DNA from: Dyella nitratireducens
Lineage (GTDB): Bacteria > Pseudomonadota > Gammaproteobacteria > Xanthomonadales > Rhodanobacteraceae
Assembly: GCF_014642835.1 (NCBI RefSeq)
Contig: NZ_BMJA01000002.1
Coordinates: 202,519 to 266,518, forward strand
Length of the DNA: 64,000 nt
Direction: 5' to 3'
The translations under genes were made by a program, and so were the position numbers. Positions 52,744 through 62,382 of this stretch are shown here, one piece after another; the first letter of the stretch is position 1, and each line of letters opens with the position of its first letter. Below the pieces are notes generated by a model, which was not told the DNA's origin, made no database searches, and was given only the letters and a program-made list of their open reading frames with translations.

Positions 52744-53505
52744 ATGAATACGAAAAAGAAGCAATCTGACTCGTCGTCGCGGTTGTGGAACACGCGCTAC
52801 GGCATGATGACGTCCATTGCGCCGAAGGGGCCGGCGGCACGCTCGCTGCAGCGCTACGGCGAATGGGCTGAGCAGGAACTCAATCTGCTGAGCGGCTTGA
52901 TCGAGGACGGACAGAGCGTGCTGGAGTTCGGCGGCGAATACGGTGCACACACACTGTGGTTTGCGCAGGCCGTGGGCGAGCAGGGCGCGGTGCACGTGGC
53001 CGAGCCGCGCCGTCTGCCGTTCCAGCAGCTATGTGCGAATGTCGCCATCAATCAGCTCACCAATGTGTACACGCATTCGTGCTGGTTGGGTCGCGCCGCG
53101 GCGCAGGTGTCATTGTCCTCGCTGCCCGGAGGTGTAGTCCAGGCTGGCGAGCAGGATGAAATGGTCACCACGGCCACCGTCGACAGCCTCGAGCTGGAAA
53201 GCCTGCATCTACTCAAGCTCAACGTGCCGGGCAGCCTGATCGATCTGCTGCTGGGCGCCGCCGAAACCATCCGCAAGCATCGCCCGATCATCTATTACCG
53301 TCTTTCTGGCATCGAGCAGGTGGAGGCGGAGGTACAGGCGATCAAGGAGCTGGGTTATCGTTGCTGGTCTCACACGCCTTACCTGTATAACGCCGACAAT
53401 CATGCGGGCGAGAGTGCCAATATCTTTCCAGGCTGTGTGCATCAGAATGTGATTGCATCGCCGGTAGAAAATCGCTTCGAACTTGAGCAGCGCTTTGAGC
53501 TCTGA
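52744..53505 (+). CDS. FkbM family methyltransferase-like protein
   Basis: A 253-residue protein with an AGAGG site before the ATG. The Rossmann-type SAM motif SVLEFGGEYGAHTLWFAQAVG (about 59-79) is clear, followed by the FkbM-type segments EMVTTATVDSLELES and the C-terminal IYYRLSGIEQVEAEVQAIKELGY. In FkbM proteins the strand after TxDSL usually reads LKIDVEG; here it is LKLNVPG, with the acidic positions replaced by Asn and Pro, so catalysis may be changed. FkbM enzymes methylate hydroxyls on glycans or metabolites. It is the second gene of a pair with 50461. Confidence 0.82.
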   Translation: MNTKKKQSDSSSRLWNTRYGMMTSIAPKGPAARSLQRYGEWAEQELNLLSGLIEDGQSVLEFGGEYGAHTLWFAQAVGEQGAVHVAEPRRLPFQQLCANVAINQLTNVYTHSCWLGRAAAQVSLSSLPGGVVQAGEQDEMVTTATVDSLELESLHLLKLNVPGSLIDLLLGAAETIRKHRPIIYYRLSGIEQVEAEVQAIKELGYRCWSHTPYLYNADNHAGESANIFPGCVHQNVIASPVENRFELEQRFEL

Positions 53506-53538
53506 AGCGCAGCAGCACTCGTCGGCTGGGATGACGAT

Positions 53539-53585
53539 CGTGGGTTGGGTTACCCCGGATCAAGTCCGGGATAACCCAACCCACG
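53539..53585. repeat. CGTGGGTTGGGTTA inverted repeat between convergent genes
   Basis: CGTGGGTTGGGTTACCCCGGA and its inverse TCCGGGATAACCCAACCCACG pair over about 20 bp with one mismatch around a short centre. It lies between the convergent FkbM-like gene and tamB and could serve as a bidirectional stop for both transcripts, although no T-run follows. Its outer part loosely resembles the arms of the 74-bp repeat family. Confidence 0.75.
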
Positions 53586-53601
53586 CTTGGCGCGGTGAAT
53601 T

Positions 53602-56600
53602 CTATTTTTCGATGCGGTAATTGATGCTCGCGCGATTGAAGTCGGTAGCGTTTTGCGCTTCAAAGTTCCAGCGTCGGCTCAAGCGATAGCGCAAGGTAAT
53701 GACCTGGCCCGGCTCGAACAGTCCGATGCCGTAGCTGAGATAGAGGCGCGGCGACAGGTATTTGCCAACGGTGAAGGCAGAGCTGCCGTTCAAAGCATCG
53801 CTGCTGCTGACGCCGATGTCCTCGATGCCCAACTTGCTGCCGATACTCTTGGCCAGCAGATTGCCAGTAGCCGAACCGAGCGCTTGCGCAGCCGCGTTCA
53901 CCATATTGCTTTCGCCGCCGCTGCTGACTTGCGAGATGGGCTTGCCGGTAATCAGATAGGAAAGCGCATCGGATTGATCCATCGTCGGGTTGGAGAACAC
54001 GGTGAGAACAGGTCGCTGCGCGGTGCCGTTGATCTGCAAGCCCACTTGTTGGCCTTCGTTGATGGTGGCGTTGGGCTGCAGGCTACGTATCGCCTTGATG
54101 TTGAGACCGGGGTTGTCGATCGGCGTGCTGGCGAACAGTAGTTGACCTTGCTGGATTTGCAGGTTTTGTCCGTACGCTTTGTAGGTTCCGTTAACAGTCA
54201 CTTGGCCTTGACCCGTGGTGGCTCGGCCGGGACGTTCGTCGACGGTAATGACGCCGCCAAGCTGCCCGTCCAGTCCCATGCCGACAAGATGAGCATGTCT
54301 GCCGAGATCGACCTTGATCGATGCATGGATGGGCGTCGAACCACTGTTGGCAGCAGGTTGTGGCTCGTCTACGACGACCACGTCAGATGATGCCTTGTTC
54401 GTGCCGCTGCCTGGCAGTTTGTCGAGATTTACGTCGGCGCTGTCCAGCTGCACGGAACCGGTAGCCTGGAGGCCTTGTGCGTCATGGCGCAGGAGCAGGT
54501 CGGGCGTGAGTACGACTTTCGCAGCAGGGATATCGATGACGGTTACACCACTGCCTTTCAGGGTGATCGCGGTAGGGGTTTGGGTATCCAACCCTGCGGT
54601 GCCATTGATGGCGAGCTTGCCTTTGCCGGATTGGACGTTGCCGTCGATGCTTAGTACTCGCGCGTCGTTCGTGCTCGCGACGATGCGGCCATCGGTAAGC
54701 TTCAGGCCTGCATCCGGCACTTCGGCGGCAAAGCCATCGACGGTAGCCTGCCCTGTGATGTCCGGCGTGGACAGTGTGCCACCGAGTTTGAAATTGCCGT
54801 CGACGCGTCCCTTCACACTGGCGAGTTCGTCCGTGAACAGGCCGATGAAAGCGAGATCTTCCAGGCGCAGGCCGACTTGGCCACTGAGTGCCTGTTGCTT
54901 GCCCGCGATGGCTACCTGGCCATCCAGACGTCCATTTCCATTGATCGATGCATGCACGGTCGCTTGTTGGTTGTCCGGCGCGAGCGTGGCATTCACCGCC
55001 AGATCTTTATAAGACAGCAATGGCTGATCAGGATGCTCGTTGTAAGTCATGCGGCCTTGTGCCGAAGTGATCGATGCATTGCCAGTTAGCGCACCTGCCG
55101 CGGTGCGTCGAATCTTGCCAAAACCTTCCAGCGTGCCATCGGCGCTGACGGGCATGTCGGTACTGCCGGCAGCGCTGGCGATCAAGGCGAGCGGCACGGC
55201 TTGCAGACGATAGCCGGCATCGAGATTGCCAGCCTTGTCCAGATTGCCGTTGACGCAAAGCAGCGGCTCGCCGGCGGTAAGGCATAGCTCACCAAGGCTG
55301 GCGCTGCCGTTGTTCCATCCCAGTTGCGTGGCCTGCTGCAAATGCCAGCGCGGCAAACCTTGCACATCCAGCGTGAGCGAGGAGAGCGTGCCGTTCCAGT
55401 TGCTGCCTTTCAATACACCGTTCAGCGCCAGCGACGTGGACAGCGGCGTGCCTTGCATATCCAGCGTGAGTTCGTGCTGGGCGGAGGTGCCTTGCCCATT
55501 CAAGTGAATCTGCTTGAATGCCATGCCACCAAGTTCAGCCCCGGCGGCATGCAATTGCAGTTTGCCGCCAATGCTGCTGATGTCGGGTATGTCGGCTTGC
55601 AACTGCAGTTGTTGCGCGCGCTGGTTATCCCAGGCCAGCGACTGGCCTTGCAGCGTGCCGCTGATCGCCAGTTTGGGATATTTGCCCAGTGCACGGAATT
55701 GTCCGTTGAGCGCGCCCGTCGCTTGCGGCAGCCAATCGTTCAACGAGGCGATGGCCAGTGTGATATTCGCGTCGTTGCTTTCACCCGGACGTGCTTGCAA
55801 CTTCACCGTGCTTTGGCCGGAGGCAAGGTCGAGCGTGCCATCCACGACTTGATTGGGTAATAGATGCAGATGGCCGGTGCCACGCAACTGCCGTTGGCGG
55901 AGTTGTCCGTCGAGCTTGCGCAGTTCAAGCGTTGCATCCGGGCCGGTTTTGGCAAGCTTGCCTTGCGTGGTGAAATCGGCATCCAGCGATCCTGGCCAGC
56001 CGGCCAGCAGTTGGCCAGGGTCGAATTTGCTGGCGTTGGCCTGCAATTGCCAGGCAAGGTCAGGCTGCAGGGTGAGTGTGCCCCGCGCGGTAAAGTTGCC
56101 TTGCGGTTGCAGCACACTCAACGTGTGCAATTGAATCTGCTGCGCTGTTCCGTCCAGGTTGAGCGCTAGTTTTGCGAGCTTGCCGGGTGGGCCGATCGCT
56201 ACGTCGCCCTGGGCGTGATACGCGTCAGCACTGCCTTTGGCCGCAAGCCGTCCTTCGCTGGCGAGTACTTGCCCTGCCAGGTCCGCTGGCAATTCGACAC
56301 CCTTCCAGTCAACGGCGAGATCCGCACTCACCGGCTTTGCATCGAGCTGGACCGTGCCGGCGGCATGAACCGTGCCCTTGATCTGTGGCGAAGCGATCTG
56401 CAGTTGTTGCAAGCTCAGCTGCTTGAAATCCTTGTCGAAGCTGGCCTGTATCGGTTGCAACATCACCTGGTATTGGTTGAGATCGAGTTGACCGGTCAAC
56501 GTGCCACCTTGCTGATCGCCGCTGCCTTGCAGGTTAGCGCCCAGCCGTGTGATCGAGCTGCTGCCAAGCAGGAGCTTGGGGTCGAAGGGGGGCGCGTCGA

Positions 56601-57387
56601 GCTTGGCCGTCCATGCATTGTTTTTGCGCTGGTCCAGGTCGAGCTGCAATTGCGCGTCCATGGGCTGGGTCAGGATCAGATGCAACTGCGCATTGCGGCC
56701 GTTGCCTTGGGCGTCGAGCGTGCCGGCGTATTCGACGTCGCTGATCTTCCATGCCACCTCGGCATGGCCTTTGCCGCGATAACGGCGACCGACACTGAGC
56801 TGACCGATGAGATCAACATGGCCATCGGGTGCCCACAAGGCTAGCTTGTTTACCTCGAAGCCGCCGTTGGTCCAATTACCGGCAAGGTCGAGCTGGTCAG
56901 CGGCGAATAGCGGCTTACCGTCTTCCTTGATCGTTACAGGGCCGATGTGCACGCGATCCAGTACCAGCGCGATCGGCGGTTTCAGCGAGAAGCCGCTGGA
57001 CGACGATGTGTTTTGCTCCGAGACGGGTAATGCAACGTCCACGCGGTCTACACGCAGGTCGACAACGTGCAGGCGCTTGTAGAGCAGGGCAGTGATATTC
57101 CAGTTCAGATGCGTGTGCGCGATGGTGACATCTGTGCCCTTGCCGTCGTCGTAGCGCAGCAGCGCGATGTCGATCGGGCCGATCAGACGTCCTTCCGCCT
57201 GCTGCACTTGCAGCGCACCGTGCATGAGGCCTTGCACTTGTCCCAATGCGAAGCGCAAACCCGAGCCGGTGCATAGCAACCAGCCCAGGCCGCCTGCTAC
57301 AAGCACAACAAAGGCGAAGGCAATGATGCCGATTACACGCAACCAGCGGCGACGAGAGCGAGGAGGTGTGGGTTGTGTCGTATTCAT
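53602..57387 (-). CDS. tamB: Translocation and assembly module protein TamB
   Basis: A 1261-residue inner-membrane-anchored protein with one N-terminal membrane helix (about residues 18-40, VIGIIAFAFVVLVAGGLGWLL) and a very long beta-rich periplasmic part. The C-terminal DUF490 region ends with VGKYLSPRLYLSYGIGLFEPGQVITLRYRLSRRW and ...ASINYRIEK, typical of TamB. TamB works with TamA in outer-membrane protein assembly and in phospholipid transport to the outer membrane. The ATG at 57387 has GAGGTG upstream and lies 10 nt after the tamA stop. Usual family length. Confidence 0.95.
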   Translation of the reverse strand: MNTTQPTPPRSRRRWLRVIGIIAFAFVVLVAGGLGWLLCTGSGLRFALGQVQGLMHGALQVQQAEGRLIGPIDIALLRYDDGKGTDVTIAHTHLNWNITALLYKRLHVVDLRVDRVDVALPVSEQNTSSSSGFSLKPPIALVLDRVHIGPVTIKEDGKPLFAADQLDLAGNWTNGGFEVNKLALWAPDGHVDLIGQLSVGRRYRGKGHAEVAWKISDVEYAGTLDAQGNGRNAQLHLILTQPMDAQLQLDLDQRKNNAWTAKLDAPPFDPKLLLGSSSITRLGANLQGSGDQQGGTLTGQLDLNQYQVMLQPIQASFDKDFKQLSLQQLQIASPQIKGTVHAAGTVQLDAKPVSADLAVDWKGVELPADLAGQVLASEGRLAAKGSADAYHAQGDVAIGPPGKLAKLALNLDGTAQQIQLHTLSVLQPQGNFTARGTLTLQPDLAWQLQANASKFDPGQLLAGWPGSLDADFTTQGKLAKTGPDATLELRKLDGQLRQRQLRGTGHLHLLPNQVVDGTLDLASGQSTVKLQARPGESNDANITLAIASLNDWLPQATGALNGQFRALGKYPKLAISGTLQGQSLAWDNQRAQQLQLQADIPDISSIGGKLQLHAAGAELGGMAFKQIHLNGQGTSAQHELTLDMQGTPLSTSLALNGVLKGSNWNGTLSSLTLDVQGLPRWHLQQATQLGWNNGSASLGELCLTAGEPLLCVNGNLDKAGNLDAGYRLQAVPLALIASAAGSTDMPVSADGTLEGFGKIRRTAAGALTGNASITSAQGRMTYNEHPDQPLLSYKDLAVNATLAPDNQQATVHASINGNGRLDGQVAIAGKQQALSGQVGLRLEDLAFIGLFTDELASVKGRVDGNFKLGGTLSTPDITGQATVDGFAAEVPDAGLKLTDGRIVASTNDARVLSIDGNVQSGKGKLAINGTAGLDTQTPTAITLKGSGVTVIDIPAAKVVLTPDLLLRHDAQGLQATGSVQLDSADVNLDKLPGSGTNKASSDVVVVDEPQPAANSGSTPIHASIKVDLGRHAHLVGMGLDGQLGGVITVDERPGRATTGQGQVTVNGTYKAYGQNLQIQQGQLLFASTPIDNPGLNIKAIRSLQPNATINEGQQVGLQINGTAQRPVLTVFSNPTMDQSDALSYLITGKPISQVSSGGESNMVNAAAQALGSATGNLLAKSIGSKLGIEDIGVSSSDALNGSSAFTVGKYLSPRLYLSYGIGLFEPGQVITLRYRLSRRWNFEAQNATDFNRASINYRIEK

Positions 57388-57397
57388 ATCGTCCACC

Positions 57398-59161
57398 TCA
57401 CAGATCCGGGCCGATCACGAGGTGCAGTTCCACGCCGTGGCGTTGTGCATCATTGATGGGCGTGCCCACGTCCACGCGAATCATGCCCACCGGCGAACGC
57501 CAGCGTACGCCGATGCCCGTGCCGATTTTGGGATGAACGTTGGTGCCGTTGAACGCATTGCCGGCGTCGACGAAGGTGGCGATACCCCAGCGCGGTGTGA
57601 AGTAGTGCTCGATGGTGGCGCTGCCGATCACCAGGCTGTTGCCGCCGATCACACGGCCATAGGTGTTTTCCGGGCCGATGCCCTGGAACGGATAGCCGCG
57701 AATGGATTGGTCGCCGCCGGCGAAGAAGCGCAATTGCGGCGGTAGTGCATCGAAATGATTGGTCCACACGTGTCCGAGGTCACCGCGCAGGATCAGACGA
57801 TTGGTACGCCAGAACGAACGGATCCATTTGCCACTGGCCGTGATTTCGCTGAAGCGTGCGGTGGAAAGCAGATCGTTGGCGGTGCTGCGCGCATCAAAAT
57901 TCAGCGACCAACCACGATGCACGAAGTCAAAATTGTCCGCGACCTTCCGGCTCAGCGAGCCTTCGGCATAGAACAGCGTACTGTGACCGTGTTCCACACC
58001 TGGGGTGCTTTCCGGTTCGTTCGGCGTCTTGCCGACATCGAACGAGCCGGTAAGCGCGTGCACGCCCACCGTGCGCACCCATTCGTGCCAGAGTTCACTT
58101 TCGTTGGCGACCAGCTCGAGCGTGCGTGATTGCGAGGTGACCGTGTTCGCATCGCGGAACGTGGCGCCGAAGTTGAGGCTGCGTTGATTGTCGCCCGGGA
58201 GCGGAATGGTGTATTGGCTGGAGAGCGTTTTCAGCCGCTGTGCCAGCACAATGTCGTTCTTCCACTTGTGGCCGTAGCTGTTCACCCAACGATATTCCAC
58301 GCCACCACGTACGCCAACGCCGGTGTCCGTGCCGACGAACAAGCCGGTGGTGTAGATCCTGCGTTTGGCGGGTGCCAGTTCCACCTTGATATCGACGACG
58401 CCATCTTTCGCCTTGTCGGTTTCGGGGATGACGTTGACCACCGAAAAATAGTCCGCGCTATTGAGTGCTTGCTGCAAGCTCAGCAGTTGGTTCTGATCGA
58501 AGTAGTCGCCGGTCTTGAAGGGCACGTAGCGTTGCAGGAAATTCGGCTGGAACTGCGAGCCTTCAAACTGCACCTGGCCATAGCGGTAACGACGCCCTAC
58601 ATCCCAAGCCAGGTGGATGGCAGCGCTGCGCTCGCCGCGATTCACCTCGACGCGACGGACGGTGAGTTTCGCGTCGAGATAGCCGTTGGCCGTGAGCGCG
58701 TTGTTCAAGGCATCGCGCGCGGCATCGTAGCCGGCGTCGTCCAGACGCTGGCCTTTGAGTTTCTCGATGCCGCGGCGAGCATCGCGGATCGGCTTCAGCG
58801 CGGCAGCAGCGGGATCGAGCTTGACGTCGATGGACGTGACTTTTACGGGTTCGCCGGGGGTTACATGCAGGCTGATGCGCCAGTCCTTGCCGGCCTGCAC
58901 GATTTTTCCGGTGATATGCGCGTCGTAGTAGCCATACGGGCGCAGTGCAGCGCCGGCCTCGGCATCCGCACGATCGTAGAGGCGATGTACCTGCGCTTCG
59001 CTGACATCGCGCGCAGCATATTGCGAGAGGCTTACGCCTGCGACGACCGCGGCTTTGAGCGGATCATTCACGCCATCCACAACAAGCTGCACCCCCGCGT
59101 GGCTCAGCGCGGGAACAAGCAATAGCAGGAGCAGGCTCAGATAGCGGTGAATCTGACGCAT
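57398..59161 (-). CDS. tamA: Translocation and assembly module outer-membrane protein TamA
   Basis: A 587-residue Omp85-family protein from the ATG at 59161 (an ATG at 59176 adds five residues). The signal peptide (MRQIHRYLSLLLLLLVPALSHA) is followed by three POTRA-like domains (to about 270; VTSIDVKLDPAAAAL, YRYGQVQFEGSQFQPNFLQ) and a barrel with the Omp85 signature text FFAGGDQSIRGYPFQGIGP. It ends VGMIRVDVGTPINDAQRHGVELHLVIGPDL. It pairs with TamB directly downstream. A palindromic repeat lies upstream of the gene. Confidence 0.95.
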   Translation of the reverse strand: MRQIHRYLSLLLLLLVPALSHAGVQLVVDGVNDPLKAAVVAGVSLSQYAARDVSEAQVHRLYDRADAEAGAALRPYGYYDAHITGKIVQAGKDWRISLHVTPGEPVKVTSIDVKLDPAAAALKPIRDARRGIEKLKGQRLDDAGYDAARDALNNALTANGYLDAKLTVRRVEVNRGERSAAIHLAWDVGRRYRYGQVQFEGSQFQPNFLQRYVPFKTGDYFDQNQLLSLQQALNSADYFSVVNVIPETDKAKDGVVDIKVELAPAKRRIYTTGLFVGTDTGVGVRGGVEYRWVNSYGHKWKNDIVLAQRLKTLSSQYTIPLPGDNQRSLNFGATFRDANTVTSQSRTLELVANESELWHEWVRTVGVHALTGSFDVGKTPNEPESTPGVEHGHSTLFYAEGSLSRKVADNFDFVHRGWSLNFDARSTANDLLSTARFSEITASGKWIRSFWRTNRLILRGDLGHVWTNHFDALPPQLRFFAGGDQSIRGYPFQGIGPENTYGRVIGGNSLVIGSATIEHYFTPRWGIATFVDAGNAFNGTNVHPKIGTGIGVRWRSPVGMIRVDVGTPINDAQRHGVELHLVIGPDL

Positions 59162-59264
59162 GCGGTAGGGTTCCATCCTGGATTGAGCATCGCAAGTGGC
59201 AGCTTAGCGAGCTGGGCGTGCACCGCGCATTAAGGCTGTTCTTATTTTGCGGTGCGTATCGTCC

Positions 59265-59338
59265 GTAGGTTGGGGTGCAAACCCCAACATCGTGCCGCTC
59301 ACGTGGATGGCAATGTTGGGGTTTGCACCCCAACCTAC
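59265..59338. repeat. Two-arm palindromic repeat, copy 6
   Basis: Both arms match the consensus with a 24-nt spacer. It lies between the tamA start region and the stop of the GH17-GT2 gene (59342), only 3 nt from that stop, so it may form the 3' end of that transcript. Confidence 0.92.
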
Positions 59339-59341
59339 GGG

Positions 59342-61969
59342 TCAGCCGGTCTTGTCACCTGATTTGTGCGCGATCCATGCACCCGCCAGCGCCGAGAAGT
59401 ACGGAATCGACTGTGCGGCCAGGATGAACATCCACAACCGGCCTTCGGTGAAGTGAGCGGCCGTGCTCTTGGCCATGCCGATGATGCACAGCATGAGTGC
59501 GATGAACATAAACATTTCCTCGCGCACCGGGGTAAAGGCAGCGAAGTTGCTACCACCCAGGCGTCGGCTCTTGGCGGTGACCACGAACGAGGTTTTCTCA
59601 CGCGTCAGGCCATGCAGAATGCCGCGCGCGATGGCATGGCTGAGGCTCATGCTGGCGAGCGAGGCCATGATGATGTCGTACCAGCCGCAGGGTACGCGCG
59701 CGCGGTACAACACGACACCGAAGATGGCCTTGGCGAAGAAGAAGCCGATGATCGGAATCAGGAACAGTTGCATCGGCAAGCTGAAAACCTGTGGCAGGCC
59801 GACCATGCCCGCGGTCCAGAAGATCGCCATCAGTGTGAAGAGCAAGTGCAGCGCATCGGCGAACCAGCTGAACCAGCCGGTGAGAAAGTGGAAACGCTGG
59901 CCACCGCTGAGCGGCCCCTTCTTCGTCATCCAGTTCCAGCGGCCCTTGAGGATCTGCATGGCACCGAAGGCCCAGCGGTAGCGCTGGCTCTTGTATGCCT
60001 TGAAGTCGGCCGGGGTGAGGCCTTTGCCCATCAGCTCATCGACATAGACCAGTTCGTAGCCGGCGTGCATCAGGCGCAGGCCGAGTTCGGCGTCTTCGCA
60101 GATGGTCCATTCCGACCAGCCGCCCGTACCTTCCAGTGCCGAGCGACGCACCATGGTCATGGTGCCGTGCTGGATGATCGCGTTGCGCTCGTTGCGATGA
60201 TGCATACCGATGCGGAAGAAGCCGTCGTATTCCCATGCGGTCATGCGGCGGAAGCGGTTTTGCTCGAAATCGCGATGCGCCTGCGGGCACTGCACCACGG
60301 CCACTTTGGGGTCGTGGAAGTAACCGGTGAGCGTACTGAGCCAGTCCTTGCGTACCACGTAGTCGGCATCGATCACCGCCACCACATCGGCCTTCGGGCT
60401 GGTTTCCTTCAGGCCGAAATTCAGCGCGCCCGCTTTGAAGCCGGGCCATGGCTCCAGGTGGAAGAAGCGGAACTTGGACCCGAGCTTTTCGCAGTATTCC
60501 TGCACTGGCTGCCAGATCGCCGGGTCCTTGGTGTTGTTGTCGATCACCAGCACTTCGTAATTCTCATACTCGAGCGCGGCCAGCGAATCGAGCGTGATGA
60601 TCACCATTTCCGGCGGCTCGTTGTAGCAAGCCAGATGGATGGAAACGAAGGGCTGCTGGTCGACGGGGTCGGGAGACCGCAGGGCGGCATGGCGCACCCA
60701 TTGACGCCGCCACAACACTTCCGTGAACTCGAAGCCATTGATGAGCAGGATCGCCAGGATCGCCACCTGCGCGGGGAACAGCAGCACCAACATGCTCCAG
60801 TCCACCCAGCTCAGATAGAAATTGAACGGCAGCGTCACCGACCACACGATCAGGCCGCAGGCGAGCTGGATCAACACGTCGAAGAACAGCCGGCCCATCA
60901 GCTTGAAGCGCTGGAAGCGGATGCCGAACCAGATCATCGGGATGATCGCCAGCAAACTGGCGGCTATCGCCTTCCACGGCCAGCCGGTGTCTTCCGTTAC
61001 CGGGCCGGTGAAGGGGAACTTGAGCTGGCGATCAGCGTTGAACACGCCCCAGTAGGCGCCGGTGCGGCCTTCGCCCAGGCCTTCCTTCCATGGTTGATCG
61101 AAGGCTTCGAACAGGTAGTAGTCGACGTTGTTGCGCTTGGCCCAGATCAGCCATTGGCGGTCGAAGATGGCTTCGTTGGAGATGGATGGATAGGCGCGTT
61201 CGCGGCGGTCGCCGTTGGAAGGCCAGCCGATCTCACCAACCACCACATGTTTGTTGGGAAAACGTTGCTTGATCTGCAGATAAGCATCTTCGGCCTGCCT
61301 GACTGCGCCCTGGTCTTCTCCCCGGAATGGCGCGGCCACCGTCACGCCGTTCCAAAAGGGGAACAGGTGGATGGTGATGTAATCCACGTGATCGGCCAGT
61401 TCCGGGTACTTCAGCCAGATATAGTCGGGCTCGGCGATCGACACCGGCTGGCGGATATGCGCGCGCGCGCGGTCGAGATACGTGATGACCTTGTCGACGG
61501 GCAGGTCGTTGCGGAACAGCGCCTCGTTGCCTACCGTCACGCGCTCGATGGTGTCCGGATAACGTCGCGCCAGGGCGATCAGCGTCTCCAGCTCCTTCTC
61601 GTTGTTCTCCAGGCGGGTGTCGATCTCCGCGCCGACCATCACCTTCAGCCCCTCTTTTTGGGCCAGGCGGAACACCTGCGGATTCACCAGGGTGGAGTAG
61701 GTGCGGATGCGGCCGGTGTACTGGTGCAGCAGCTTCAGGTCGCTGGCGATCTCGTCGTCGCTGGGATAGCTCTGGTTGAACGGGTTCTGGTAGCGCTGGA
61801 ACAGCGATACGGAGAAGCCGTTGATCTGCCCGTGCCAGTCCTCCGGACCATGCGGAAGGTTGCCCCACCACCACAGGCCGATGTTCAACGCGGCAACCAC
61901 GAGCGCCAGCAGGATGGCAGCGATGATCGATAAGGGGCTGGATTTGGTTGGAGTGGGTCTGGCGCTCAA
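59342..61969 (-). CDS. GH17-GT2 fusion: membrane beta-glucan synthase-like glycosyltransferase
   Basis: An 875-residue protein starting at TTG 61969 with GGGGA six bases upstream. A membrane helix (about 12-35) precedes a GH17-like domain (40-310; VGAEIDTRLENNEKELE, ERVTVGNEALFRNDL, VVVGEIGWPSNGDRR with both presumptive glutamates). After two to three helices comes a GT2 cellulose-synthase-like domain: VSIHLACYNEPPEMV, VIDADYVVRKDWL, EDAELGLRLM and the QRYRW motif. Several helices close the protein. Similar fusions in rhizobia (NdvC-type) take part in beta-1,3/1,6-glucan formation; the actual product here is unknown. Confidence 0.9.
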   Translation of the reverse strand: MSARPTPTKSSPLSIIAAILLALVVAALNIGLWWWGNLPHGPEDWHGQINGFSVSLFQRYQNPFNQSYPSDDEIASDLKLLHQYTGRIRTYSTLVNPQVFRLAQKEGLKVMVGAEIDTRLENNEKELETLIALARRYPDTIERVTVGNEALFRNDLPVDKVITYLDRARAHIRQPVSIAEPDYIWLKYPELADHVDYITIHLFPFWNGVTVAAPFRGEDQGAVRQAEDAYLQIKQRFPNKHVVVGEIGWPSNGDRRERAYPSISNEAIFDRQWLIWAKRNNVDYYLFEAFDQPWKEGLGEGRTGAYWGVFNADRQLKFPFTGPVTEDTGWPWKAIAASLLAIIPMIWFGIRFQRFKLMGRLFFDVLIQLACGLIVWSVTLPFNFYLSWVDWSMLVLLFPAQVAILAILLINGFEFTEVLWRRQWVRHAALRSPDPVDQQPFVSIHLACYNEPPEMVIITLDSLAALEYENYEVLVIDNNTKDPAIWQPVQEYCEKLGSKFRFFHLEPWPGFKAGALNFGLKETSPKADVVAVIDADYVVRKDWLSTLTGYFHDPKVAVVQCPQAHRDFEQNRFRRMTAWEYDGFFRIGMHHRNERNAIIQHGTMTMVRRSALEGTGGWSEWTICEDAELGLRLMHAGYELVYVDELMGKGLTPADFKAYKSQRYRWAFGAMQILKGRWNWMTKKGPLSGGQRFHFLTGWFSWFADALHLLFTLMAIFWTAGMVGLPQVFSLPMQLFLIPIIGFFFAKAIFGVVLYRARVPCGWYDIIMASLASMSLSHAIARGILHGLTREKTSFVVTAKSRRLGGSNFAAFTPVREEMFMFIALMLCIIGMAKSTAAHFTEGRLWMFILAAQSIPYFSALAGAWIAHKSGDKTG

Positions 61970-62382
61970 GAAAATCCCCGAAGTTCACCCCTTTCGAGGC
62001 GCATGAATCCTGCGGAGCTTAACCAATTCGCGGTAGGTGGCTCAATAAATTGCGGGTGGGGTGGTCAGGCCGAGGTCAGGGCAGGGTGGCGCAAGAGTCG
62101 TACACCGCCTCGTGCCCTTGTCGGCAAGGACACGAGGATGGCCAGGTCGGGAGCGGGGCGTCGCGTTGGCTTGCTGCCGTGGGCGCGGGGTTTTCCCGAA
62201 TGCCATGAGCTTGCAAGCGAGCCGCCATGCCGTTCATCACTTCATACTTTTTATTCATGCGTGCAAGTGAATGAAACGCATTTGGACGTCCATTCGTCTA
62301 CCTGCGCTGCAACCGGAAATGCCGATCGGCTCGCCGGCCGCTATCTTCCTTGCACGGCAAGCAAGGGAACGCCAGTCCGGCA
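61970..62382. other. Intergenic region with a strong hairpin
   Basis: This 413-bp gap has no credible gene. It contains CCTCGTGcCCTTG-tcgg-CAAGGaCACGAGG at 62108-62137, a 13-bp stem with one mismatch and no T-run, upstream of the TTG-start glycosyltransferase. It also covers the 3' flank of dps. Confidence 0.5.

Noticed and set aside
59366-61933. 855-codon open frame on the plus strand
   Set aside because: It is exactly opposite the GH17-GT2 gene; its translation is rich in His, Asp, Arg and Gln with no domain motif. The minus-strand protein has intact catalytic motifs.
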